Positions 1 through 7,404 of a stretch of DNA of 19,129 nucleotides are shown here, piece by piece (the stretch's first letter is position 1; every line of letters begins with the position of its first letter). This stretch comes from Anaerolinea sp. Its GTDB lineage: Bacteria; Chloroflexota; Anaerolineae; Anaerolineales; Villigracilaceae. The stretch covers positions 1-19,129 of the forward strand of contig DYNS01000013.1 of NCBI GenBank assembly GCA_020720965.1, in the 5' to 3' direction. The notes under the pieces are model-generated. The model saw nothing but the letters and a program-made list of their open reading frames with translations, ran no database searches and was not told the DNA's origin. A program made the position numbers and the translations under genes.

Positions 1-1569
1 GGCGGCGTTTTGGAAGTATTCGCGCCAGCCTTCCAAAGCCAGGCGGCGGGTGGCTTCTTCGGCTTCGTGGCGGTAGCGCTCGGCGTTTTCCACCAGGCGC
101 AGGCTTTCGAGGTGTTGGGAAACGCGCCCGGCAATGATGTGGACGAGTTCCTGGTTTTGCGGGGTTTGGTTTTCGGGGGGAACAGTGACGCTTATCTCTC
201 CCAGGGCTTCGCCGCCCACTTGCAGGGGGGCGTGCAGGCGGTTTTCTTCTTCTGGTGGGGCGGGTTGTTCTTCGGCGGGCAGGGCGGAGAGGTCTTTGCC
301 GTCAAACAGGTAGGCTACCCGCTCCGGTTTGTAGATGGCGTCGAGGTAGTCGCTCCAGTTGCGAGAGGATTGGCGGCGCGCCTGGCTTTCCAACTGGGCG
401 CGGGCTTCCTGGGTTTGTTGCAGGAGGCGGGCGTTTTGAATGGTGATGGCAAGCTGCCCTGCCAGGGTTTCAAAGGAGGAGGCGCCTTGGGGGGTGAGGG
501 CGTTGGGTTGGTCGCTTTGCAAGTCCAACACGCCTACCACCTGGTCACCGAGCAGGAGGGGGATTGCCATTTCGGAGCGGGTTCCGGGGAGCAGGGGGTT
601 GGGGCGAAAGGTGGGGCTTTTGACTGTATCGGCCACAACGATGGTGCGTTTTTCGATAGCGGCGCGTCCGTTGATGGAGGTCACATCCATCGGCAGGCGG
701 TGAGAGCGTTGGCGCAGTTGTGCGCCTACATCGCCTGTGCCGGATTGGAGATTGAGTTCTGCCTGGGTGACGTTTGCCAGGTAGATTTGCACATAGTACA
801 GATTAAACCGTTGGCGCAAAATCTCCACCGCATCGTCCAGGAGTTCGTCCAAGGCGCGGACCTGGGAGACGGCGCGGCTGACTTCGGTGACGAGTTGGAG
901 GCTGGCAAACTGCCGGGCGAGTTCGGCGCGGTTCACGTCCAGTTCGGCGTTGGCGCGGGCGAGTTCCTGGCTGGCTTCTTCAATTTCGTCCAGGCGCAGG
1001 CGTTCCAGCGTGTTGCGATGCCAGGTGAACAGGATGAGGAAGATGCCTACAGCGGTGGCACCGACCCGCATGATGAAGGCTTCCTGCCCCTGTACCTGAG
1101 GGAAGATGATGGGAGTAAGTAGAAACAGGGCGAGGACGTTGAGTACCCAGAGCAATATCATCCAGCGCAGGTCTAACAGCCCGTTGAGGATGAAAGACAC
1201 TGCCAGGGCAAGGAGCAGCACCAGAGAGAGGTACACCGCCGAAGCGCCCAAAAAGTAAGCCAACACGCTTACGCCAAAGACCAGCAGAAGGCGGGCAAAG
1301 TTGTAGCGGGGGGTGCGGCTAATGAAATAGACAATGAAGCCCAACACCCCAAACAAGGCAAGGGGGATGAGGTCCAGGCTGAGACCGTTGTTGCGGGCGC
1401 TGACGACAAAACCGATAATAACGGAGATGCCCAGCACTAAGGAGATGGCAGAGACCAGTTCCGCCTGACGGCGCTCCACCAGGGAGGTGATGGAGGGGTG
1501 CGCCTCGATGAGGGAGGAAACCCACTTGGGCAGGGCAAACCTGCGGGGGGCAGGGGTTTGGCTGTTCAT
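1..1569 (-). CDS. Six-TM membrane protein with GAF domain, 3' end outside window
   Basis: The reading frame is open from the ATG at 1569 to the left edge, giving 523 residues with no stop, so the C-terminus lies outside the window. Residues about 42-184 hold roughly six hydrophobic membrane segments. A short helical linker (about 185-230) leads to a GAF domain (about 238-382) with the family signatures LYYVQIY, a GTGDVGAQL stretch, NPLLPGTRSEMAIP and VVGVLDLQ. After it comes a degenerate half-GAF (about 415-495) framed by two similar R-R-x5-W-x2-Y motifs at 398-408 and 508-518. No kinase or other output domain is seen in the visible part, but one could follow. The start codon shares ATGA with the stop of the upstream gene, so translation is probably coupled. 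GAF domains bind small ligands or mediate dimer signalling; the ligand here is unknown. There is no Cys in the GAF domain, so covalent bilin binding is unlikely. The family call is firm and the function is open. Confidence 0.88.
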   Translation of the reverse strand, partial: MNSQTPAPRRFALPKWVSSLIEAHPSITSLVERRQAELVSAISLVLGISVIIGFVVSARNNGLSLDLIPLALFGVLGFIVYFISRTPRYNFARLLLVFGVSVLAYFLGASAVYLSLVLLLALAVSFILNGLLDLRWMILLWVLNVLALFLLTPIIFPQVQGQEAFIMRVGATAVGIFLILFTWHRNTLERLRLDEIEEASQELARANAELDVNRAELARQFASLQLVTEVSRAVSQVRALDELLDDAVEILRQRFNLYYVQIYLANVTQAELNLQSGTGDVGAQLRQRSHRLPMDVTSINGRAAIEKRTIVVADTVKSPTFRPNPLLPGTRSEMAIPLLLGDQVVGVLDLQSDQPNALTPQGASSFETLAGQLAITIQNARLLQQTQEARAQLESQARRQSSRNWSDYLDAIYKPERVAYLFDGKDLSALPAEEQPAPPEEENRLHAPLQVGGEALGEISVTVPPENQTPQNQELVHIIAGRVSQHLESLRLVENAERYRHEAEEATRRLALEGWREYFQNAA

Positions 1570-3431
1570 GCGTTCAACTCCTCTGTGTTTTGTTCCGGCG
1601 TTTGCGTTTGCGGTCGGGGGGCGAGGCGCACCAGGGTTTGCGGGGAGCCTAGCGCCGCGCCCAACTCGCGGGCGGTGATTTGCAGGGTGTCTTCCAGGGT
1701 TTGGGCGGTCTGGATTTTTTCGGTAATGCTGTTCACTAGCGATTCCATCTGCGCCTGGGCGCGGGTGCGCTCGTAGGTGCGGGTGGTTTGCAGGGAGATG
1801 GCGACCTGGGCGGCAATGAGTTGCAGGGTGGAAACGTCATCTTCCGTTAAACCGCCGACCTTGTTTTGCTGTACGTCTATGACTCCCAACACCTGTTTGC
1901 CGAGGACGACCGGAACCGCCAGTTCCGATTTGGTTTCTGGCAGGAGGGGGTTGGGTAGCCAGCCAATGCTGTGGTCTACATCTTCCACCAAAACGGGGGA
2001 GGCAGTTTCGGCGGCGCGCCCCACCAAGCCGCGCCCGCGTGGGATTTTATGCCCGCTCGCCATCATCTTCGCGCCCGCTTCGCCGGTTCCGCCCGTCATC
2101 AGCAGGTATTCTCCGGCTTCGTCGAAGAAGTAGATGTGGGCGTGGTAGTAGCCAAAGGCGGCTTGCAGCTGCTCCACCACTTCCACTGCCAGTTGGCGGG
2201 CGCTGCTCACGCCAGAAAGGCGGCGGCTGACTTCCAGCGAGGTTTGCAGGGCTTTGGTACGGTCTTGCACCCGTCTTTCCAGCGAGGTGATGAAACCCTG
2301 CAACTGAGATGCCATGTTGTTAAAGGCGGAACCGAGTTCGGCAACTTCGTCCTGGCTGGTCACTGCCACCCGCTGAGAAAGGTCGCCAGCCTGAATGTTT
2401 TGCGCGGCTGTCGTAAGGGTTTGGAGGGGGCGCAGGGAGTTTTGCACCGTAAGAGTGAGGCTGATTGCCCCTGCCACCAACGCGCCCACAATTGCCAGCA
2501 CAAAGTAAAGCGGGCGGCTATTTTGCGATTGCAGGTTGGCGCTTTGGTCTAGTACAAATTCCGCAACGCCCACAACCGCGCCAGAATAATCCCTTAGCGG
2601 GGTGACGGTGACGGAGTAGGTGCGGTCTTCAAACCTTGCGGAGCTGATTACCGTCTCGCCACGCAGGGCTTTTTGGTAGGCGGTTGCCGGGGAGTAGGCT
2701 CCGCTCAGGGTTTCGCTGAGAATCAACAGGTTGGGGATGGAGCTTTCCTGAAAGAGCGCGAGGTCTTCCAAAGTGGCGAGGGAGAGCGAGTCGCGGGTGA
2801 GAAGAATGCGCCAGTCGCCGCCGTATTCTTGTTTGAGTTGGCTCACCAGGGCGGCATCTACGTTAAGACCAAATTCCACGCTGCCAACGTATTCGCCCCG
2901 GTAAAAGACCGGCTCCACTGCGCGTAAGCCAACGCCGCCGCGCCCCACTTCCAACCCTACCACCGGTTTTTGGGTGGCGCTGACTTGTAAAACGGTGAAG
3001 CGGAAGGATGAGAGGTCATCGCCGAATTTTTCCGGGTCGTGCAGGCGCAAGAAGGAGGTGGCGGGGGCGGTGTGGTACTGGTATTGGGGAATTTTGAATT
3101 GAGCATCCAGCGCCTGGTAGGAGGGCAGGGTTATCTCGCGCAGGGCATCCCGGTCTCTGGCGGCGAAGGCGGCTTGTACATCCGGGCTAGAGGCGGCTTG
3201 GATGGCAAGCCCCTGGGCAAAGTCTTGCAGGCGCAGCAGTTCCGCCTCGAAGGATTGTTGCGCCAGGGCGCTGTTTTCGCGGATGCGTTGCTGATAAGAG
3301 GATTGGATGGTGACGTAGTTGTAAACAAGGATGCCAATCATCGCCAGGGAGAAGATGGTAAGCACCGGCAAAGCAATTTGCGCGGCAAGCCCGCGAAAGA
3401 GGGCAAAACGTTTGGGAAGGCTGAGTGACAT
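1566..3431 (-). CDS. dCache-HAMP-GAF transmembrane sensor without output domain
   Basis: This 621-residue protein has TM1 at about 16-40, an extracytoplasmic double-Cache-like sensor at about 41-305, TM2 at about 307-330, HAMP at about 328-380, a coiled linker, GAF at about 408-548 and a half-GAF tail at about 560-605. The Cache part shows the LHDPEKFGDDLSSFRF and VVGLEVGRGGVGLRAVEPV patterns known from chemoreceptor-type dCache domains. HAMP is marked by P335 and the DEVAELGSAFNNM segment. The GAF has YYHAHIY, GHKIPRGRGLVGR and WLPNPLLPETKSELAVP. A normal dCache-HAMP protein would end in a kinase, GGDEF or MCP signalling region; here the chain ends after the half-GAF. AAAGGA about nine bases before the ATG supports the start. 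It lies 24 bp after the GAF-GAF gene and overlaps the next gene by 4 bp. It probably senses an extracellular small molecule and passes the signal to a partner protein. Confidence 0.92.
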   Translation of the reverse strand: MSLSLPKRFALFRGLAAQIALPVLTIFSLAMIGILVYNYVTIQSSYQQRIRENSALAQQSFEAELLRLQDFAQGLAIQAASSPDVQAAFAARDRDALREITLPSYQALDAQFKIPQYQYHTAPATSFLRLHDPEKFGDDLSSFRFTVLQVSATQKPVVGLEVGRGGVGLRAVEPVFYRGEYVGSVEFGLNVDAALVSQLKQEYGGDWRILLTRDSLSLATLEDLALFQESSIPNLLILSETLSGAYSPATAYQKALRGETVISSARFEDRTYSVTVTPLRDYSGAVVGVAEFVLDQSANLQSQNSRPLYFVLAIVGALVAGAISLTLTVQNSLRPLQTLTTAAQNIQAGDLSQRVAVTSQDEVAELGSAFNNMASQLQGFITSLERRVQDRTKALQTSLEVSRRLSGVSSARQLAVEVVEQLQAAFGYYHAHIYFFDEAGEYLLMTGGTGEAGAKMMASGHKIPRGRGLVGRAAETASPVLVEDVDHSIGWLPNPLLPETKSELAVPVVLGKQVLGVIDVQQNKVGGLTEDDVSTLQLIAAQVAISLQTTRTYERTRAQAQMESLVNSITEKIQTAQTLEDTLQITARELGAALGSPQTLVRLAPRPQTQTPEQNTEELNA

Positions 3432-3455
3432 GGGGGTTTGTCCTTTTCTGCCGGG

Positions 3456-5324
3456 TTATTCCGCTGCCGGGGTGGATGGCGGCGTAAGGGCAACGAGAGT
3501 CGCCTTTTTGCCTGCCACCCTACCAATTTCTCGTGCCGCCACCTGCAAGGCTTCGGCAACCGTGCCTGCGCTCTGAATGCGTTGGGTAAGGCGGCTTATT
3601 TCTGCCTGACGTTCTGCCTGGCTTTGGGCTTTGGCGTAAGAACGGGCATTATCGTAGGCTACGGCAACCTGGGCGGCGAGGGTGGTCTTGATGTTTACAT
3701 CGTCCTGGGTAAAGGCGTTAGGGTGGTCTGCCTGCACGTCCAGCACGCCCAAAAGCTGCTCGCCAATCATCAGCGGGACTGCCATTTCGGCGCGGGTGTC
3801 TGGGAGTTGGGCGTTGGGCAACCAACCTGGGTCGCTATAGACATCGTTCACCACCACTGGCTGTTTGGTGCGGGCGGCGCGGGCAACCAGCGATTGTTCC
3901 TGCCCCAATGGAATGCGGGTAAGACCATGCGTACCTTCGTGTTCATCGCTTTCTTTCCAACCGCAGGCAACGACTTCTAATTCCTGGGCGCGGCTGTCAA
4001 AGGTGAAGATGTGGGCATGGTAGAGACCAAACCGGCGTTGGGTAAGGCGCACAACGGTTGCCAGCATTTCATCGGCATCACGGATGGTGGCAGTGGCGGT
4101 GCTGATGACGGATACGGTTTGCAGTTCGGCGGCGCGTTTGGCGGTTAGTTCATTCGAGCGGATGTTTTGCAGGGCAATGCCCACCTGGTCTGCAATGGTA
4201 TGGATAGTTTCCACATCGTTGGCGGAGAGGCTGCCCGCCTGGTTATTTTGCACATCCAGCACGCCCAACACCTCTTCATTGGCGATGATGGGCATGGCAA
4301 CTTCGGCTTTAGTCTCTGGCAGCAGGGGGTTGGGAAGCCAATCCGGGTCTTGGGAAGTGTCCGAGACGAGGACAGGTTCGCGGGTTTCGGCGGCACGCCC
4401 CACCAAGCCTTTTCCACGCGGAATTTTATGCCCCTGCGCCAGCAATACCTGCCCGGCTTCGCCGGTTCCGCCTGCCATGTGCAGGGTTTCGCCGCTTTCA
4501 TCTAGCAGGTAGATGTGAGCATGATAGTAACCAAAGGCGGTCTGGAGTTGTTGCACCACATCTTCCGCCAGTTGGCGGCGGTTGAGAATGGAAGAGATGC
4601 GGCGGGTGACATCGCCGGTGAGGGTAATGGACTTGGTGCGTTCTGCCACCGCTTTTTCCAGCAAGCCTACCTGGGTTTGTTGGGTTTCGTAAGCCGCCTG
4701 GGAGGTGCGAACCAGCCAAACGCCTACGCCCATCACCATGACGAGGAAGAGAAAGCCCAAACCGATGAGAAATTGTTGAGCAAATTGCTGGGCGTTAAGG
4801 CTTTCGCTGAGTACCGATAAAAATTCGCGCTCTGCCAGGTCGTAGGCAACCTTCACCTGGTCGCGCTCCAGGGTATCCAACAGGGGCGTTACCTCCTGTT
4901 GAAAAGCAACCAGGTTGGGGGCGGGGTCTTGCATTGCCGCCTCCAATTTCTCGTCATACTGCGCCAGAGAAGAGCGAATCTCGGTCACTTTTTCATCAAC
5001 CAAGGGCAGTCCCTTTGCCAGCGGGGTGAGAACACGCAACTGCGCGTCTAAAAAAGCACGTTGGTTTTGCACCCCTTCCCAGTCCACCGCGCCAGAGTCG
5101 CCGGTTAGCCGGAGGGTTTCCACATGCAAGAGCAATCCGTGTCGCTGAATGTTGGCAATGGTCGCCAAAATCTCGGTATCTTGGGAGGTTTTAACGCGAA
5201 TACCCTGACCGCTTTGGTAAGAGTAAACAATAACGCCCAGCATTGCCAACAGAAAAATGCCCATGAGCACGCCAAACAAAATTTGCAGGCGCGAAAGCCG
5301 CCAATTGCGCCAGAAGGGGTTCAT
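3456..5324 (-). CDS. Membrane-anchored tandem GAF-domain sensor, no output domain
   Basis: This 622-residue protein has TM1 at about 14-36 and an all-helical extracytoplasmic region at about 37-182, which may be a four-helix bundle of the CHASE3/4HB type. TM2 is at about 183-205, followed by a coiled linker, GAF1 at about 248-388, GAF2 at about 415-558 and a half-GAF tail at about 571-613. GAF1 is close to the GAF of the next gene (the GGTGEAG, GHKIPRGKGLVGR and WLPNPLLPETKAE blocks are shared), which points to duplication. GAF2 has a more diverged middle (ACGWKESDEHEG). No HisKA, GGDEF or MCP domain follows. The start at 5324 is supported by GAGGTG eight bases upstream, lying in the end of the lipoprotein gene, with only 2 bp between the genes. 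This coupling suggests the lipoprotein and this sensor are made together. The ligand is unknown. Confidence 0.92.
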   Translation of the reverse strand: MNPFWRNWRLSRLQILFGVLMGIFLLAMLGVIVYSYQSGQGIRVKTSQDTEILATIANIQRHGLLLHVETLRLTGDSGAVDWEGVQNQRAFLDAQLRVLTPLAKGLPLVDEKVTEIRSSLAQYDEKLEAAMQDPAPNLVAFQQEVTPLLDTLERDQVKVAYDLAEREFLSVLSESLNAQQFAQQFLIGLGFLFLVMVMGVGVWLVRTSQAAYETQQTQVGLLEKAVAERTKSITLTGDVTRRISSILNRRQLAEDVVQQLQTAFGYYHAHIYLLDESGETLHMAGGTGEAGQVLLAQGHKIPRGKGLVGRAAETREPVLVSDTSQDPDWLPNPLLPETKAEVAMPIIANEEVLGVLDVQNNQAGSLSANDVETIHTIADQVGIALQNIRSNELTAKRAAELQTVSVISTATATIRDADEMLATVVRLTQRRFGLYHAHIFTFDSRAQELEVVACGWKESDEHEGTHGLTRIPLGQEQSLVARAARTKQPVVVNDVYSDPGWLPNAQLPDTRAEMAVPLMIGEQLLGVLDVQADHPNAFTQDDVNIKTTLAAQVAVAYDNARSYAKAQSQAERQAEISRLTQRIQSAGTVAEALQVAAREIGRVAGKKATLVALTPPSTPAAE

Positions 5325-5326
5325 AG

Positions 5327-5890
5327 TTATCGCACCTCAATGGTTTTAATGTTCCAAATCCATAAATCCTGATAAATGACCTTGTCAATTTCGGGAAAAT
5401 CGTCAAAGGGGAAGATAATGCGGGTGGGACCGTTTTCCGAAACAGCCATGTAAGCGCCATTTGCCTGAGTCGCCAGCAGGATGGGCCATTTTTCCGCTTC
5501 GGCAAAGGTAATATCCACTGCGTAGTCATCCAAAGCAACGATGTGGAAGAGGGTGGCGGCGGGAGAAGCGCCCACCATTTTGGCAAAATCTTTTAGCAAG
5601 ATGCCGGTGTAAGTGAAGTTGGATTTTAGCCAGGGGTCGGTTACGTCATACTTCACCAGACCAAACTTTTCCAAAGTCTGCATATCCAACAACAGGGAAT
5701 CGCCGCTGTTTTTGGCGCTAATCTCGCCCGTCACCGTCAAAATCACTTCTCCAGCAGGGGCAGGGATGGCGCTCCCCGGTTTGAAGCCTGCCGGAGTAAC
5801 ACTCTCGTAAATTACGCCCGGCTGACTGGCGCAAGCGGCAACCGCAAACAACAAAACCGCAAACAGTAAAGCCCGAAAAGTGTTTTTCAT
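5327..5890 (-). CDS. Lipoprotein with oxidoreductase molybdopterin-binding-like fold
   Basis: This 187-residue protein begins with a lipoprotein signal peptide: KNTFR, a hydrophobic core, then lipobox AVAAC with Cys20 as the lipidated residue. Residues about 47-187 resemble the small stand-alone members of the sulfite-oxidase-like (oxidoreductase molybdopterin-binding) fold: ILTVTGEI near the start, FTYTGILLKDF, ALDDYAVDI, GPTRIIFPFDD and a C-terminal LWIWNIKTIEV. In Mo enzymes of this fold a Cys ligates the metal. Here Cys20 is the only cysteine in the whole protein, so a conventional Mo centre is not possible. It is more likely a membrane-tethered binding protein. Relatives of this type, as I recall them, often sit beside membrane sensor genes, which fits the sensor that starts 2 bp downstream. 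GGAG before the ATG at 5890 supports the start. The fold assignment is from pattern recognition and is moderately sure; the role is inferred. Confidence 0.8.
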   Translation of the reverse strand: MKNTFRALLFAVLLFAVAACASQPGVIYESVTPAGFKPGSAIPAPAGEVILTVTGEISAKNSGDSLLLDMQTLEKFGLVKYDVTDPWLKSNFTYTGILLKDFAKMVGASPAATLFHIVALDDYAVDITFAEAEKWPILLATQANGAYMAVSENGPTRIIFPFDDFPEIDKVIYQDLWIWNIKTIEVR

Positions 5891-5933
5891 GTTTCATTCT
5901 CCTCTGGTTGAATCTGATTTTGAAAAGGGAGGT

Positions 5934-7286
5934 TTAAGAAGCCCGAACCTGACTCTGTTGCAGGTTTGCGTACAACCGGGCATTTTCCAACGCGATGGCA
6001 GCCTGGCTGGCAATGGCTTGCAACAAAAGAAGATGGTCTAGCGAGAAGTATTCTGCCTGCTCGTGGGCGAGAGCCAACACCCCCAGCAGACCAAAGCGCC
6101 CAAACATGGGTACGACCAACATCGCCCTGCTTGGGTCATCCGGGGCAACGTGCCAGCGCGAATCGAGGTGAGCGTCTGCAATGATGCAGCCCTGCCGGGT
6201 CTCGTTCAACTGCGCCAGGAGGGATTCCAAGGGGGGCATTTCTGCGTGGGTTTGCGAGGTTTGGCAGCAAGAGAAGTGATGGGTCTTGTACAGGGGCGCT
6301 GTCTCATCCAACAGCACAAGATGCCCCATAAACGCGCCCAGAGTCTCCACGGTGCGGCGCAGAACCACATCGCTCAACTCGTCCATATCCAGCCGGGCGC
6401 TCAGTTCCCTGCCAATTTCTGGCAGCAGGTTCAATTCCCGGTTGCGGCGGCGGATGATATCTTCGGCTTCCTTCACCCGTAAACGGGTGCGGATTCGCGC
6501 CAGCAGTTCGCGCCGGTCGAAGGGTTTGGTCACGTAGTCATCCGCGCCCATGTTGAGGGCAGATTGCATGTCCATGGGTTCCAGCCTTGCAGCGGTGAGG
6601 ACGATGACCGGGATGTGCCCCACTGCCGGGTCGGAGCGGATGTCTTGCAACACTTCAAAGCCGTCTTTGAGGGGCATGTTAATATCCAGCAGCACCATAT
6701 CCGGCATTTCGGCGCGGACTTTTTGCAGGGCTTCTTCACCATCAAAGGCGGAGAGGCAGGCATAGCCCTCGTTGGTGAGGTAGCGGATGAGGAGGGAGAC
6801 GTTGTCTTGCAGGTCGTCTGCCACCAGAATTTTGAACTTGTGCCGGGTTTCGGGAACAAGGACTCGGGGCGAGGCGGAGTGAATGTTCTGAATGGCACTT
6901 GCCACCAGTTGATAAATTCGCTCTGGGCGCACCGGTTTGATGATGACTTCGTCCACATTCAGCCGCCGGGCAGAGATGCGTAAGCCCGGTACATCATAGG
7001 CTGTGACGAGGATGATGGAGGAGGGTCTGCCGCCAGGGTGGGCTTGCATTTTTTCCACCAGTTCCAAGCCGTTCATGCCGGTCATCATCATGTCGGTTAT
7101 CAGCACATCTACCGCTTTGCCTTGCACTTTTTCCAGGGCGCTTTCGCCGTCATTGGCGGCGATAACCTCGATTTGCGGGTCTATGCGTGAGATGGCGCGC
7201 GCCAGGGTGGAGGCTGTGTTGGGGTGGTCGTCTACGACCAGAACACAGACCGGAGCATGGTGGGGGGGGATGGGTTGGGTATTCAT
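5934..7286 (-). CDS. Double-receiver GAF protein (REC-REC-GAF)
   Basis: This 450-residue soluble protein carries two receiver domains. REC1 (about 13-130) has acidic pair D19/D20, phosphoacceptor D65 in LITDMM, T95 and K117. REC2 (about 151-270) has D157/D158, phosphoacceptor D201 in LLDINMP, T231 and K254. All residues needed for phosphorylation are present in both. A helical linker leads to a GAF domain (about 297-436) ending in the typical ASQAAIALENARLY helix. No DNA-binding, enzymatic or kinase output follows. It is the first gene of the five-gene cluster and probably the phospho-accepting input or sink for it, with phosphate coming from a kinase such as the one at 8222-10789 (inference). 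No clear Shine-Dalgarno lies ahead of the ATG at 7286: AGG is only two bases away. The start is therefore chosen because REC1 begins right after it and no better start is present. Confidence 0.92.
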   Translation of the reverse strand: MNTQPIPPHHAPVCVLVVDDHPNTASTLARAISRIDPQIEVIAANDGESALEKVQGKAVDVLITDMMMTGMNGLELVEKMQAHPGGRPSSIILVTAYDVPGLRISARRLNVDEVIIKPVRPERIYQLVASAIQNIHSASPRVLVPETRHKFKILVADDLQDNVSLLIRYLTNEGYACLSAFDGEEALQKVRAEMPDMVLLDINMPLKDGFEVLQDIRSDPAVGHIPVIVLTAARLEPMDMQSALNMGADDYVTKPFDRRELLARIRTRLRVKEAEDIIRRRNRELNLLPEIGRELSARLDMDELSDVVLRRTVETLGAFMGHLVLLDETAPLYKTHHFSCCQTSQTHAEMPPLESLLAQLNETRQGCIIADAHLDSRWHVAPDDPSRAMLVVPMFGRFGLLGVLALAHEQAEYFSLDHLLLLQAIASQAAIALENARLYANLQQSQVRAS

Positions 7287-7370
7287 CGCCTATAGTTTTA
7301 CAACAAGCGCGGCAAGGGAACGATTGGCATGGGCGGGTTTTGGTTGGTAAAAGTTTGGAGGCGGGTACAA

Positions 7371-7397
7371 AAAAACTGCCTCGTGCAGGCAGTTTTT
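7371..7397 (-). terminator. Rho-independent terminator after the response regulator gene
   Basis: A perfect 11-bp inverted repeat, AAAAACTGCCT / AGGCAGTTTTT, encloses the 5-base loop CGTGC. On the minus strand it is followed by further T residues. It lies 7 bp after the stop of the response regulator, so it should end the kinase-regulator transcript and insulate it from the GAF cluster downstream. The A/T arms make it look functional in both directions. Confidence 0.88.
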
Positions 7398-7404
7398 GGG
7401 GCTG

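Noticed and set aside
10..1122. 370-codon open frame on the plus strand
   Set aside because: It lies antisense to the membrane GAF gene, whose protein is clearly real. The frame has no family motifs and no start site; it is a by-product of the high GC content.
2000..4500. DNA direct repeats between the two GAF sensor genes
   Set aside because: The similar stretches code for the same GAF motifs in register and differ mostly at silent or conservative sites, so they reflect gene or domain duplication and not a mobile repeat.
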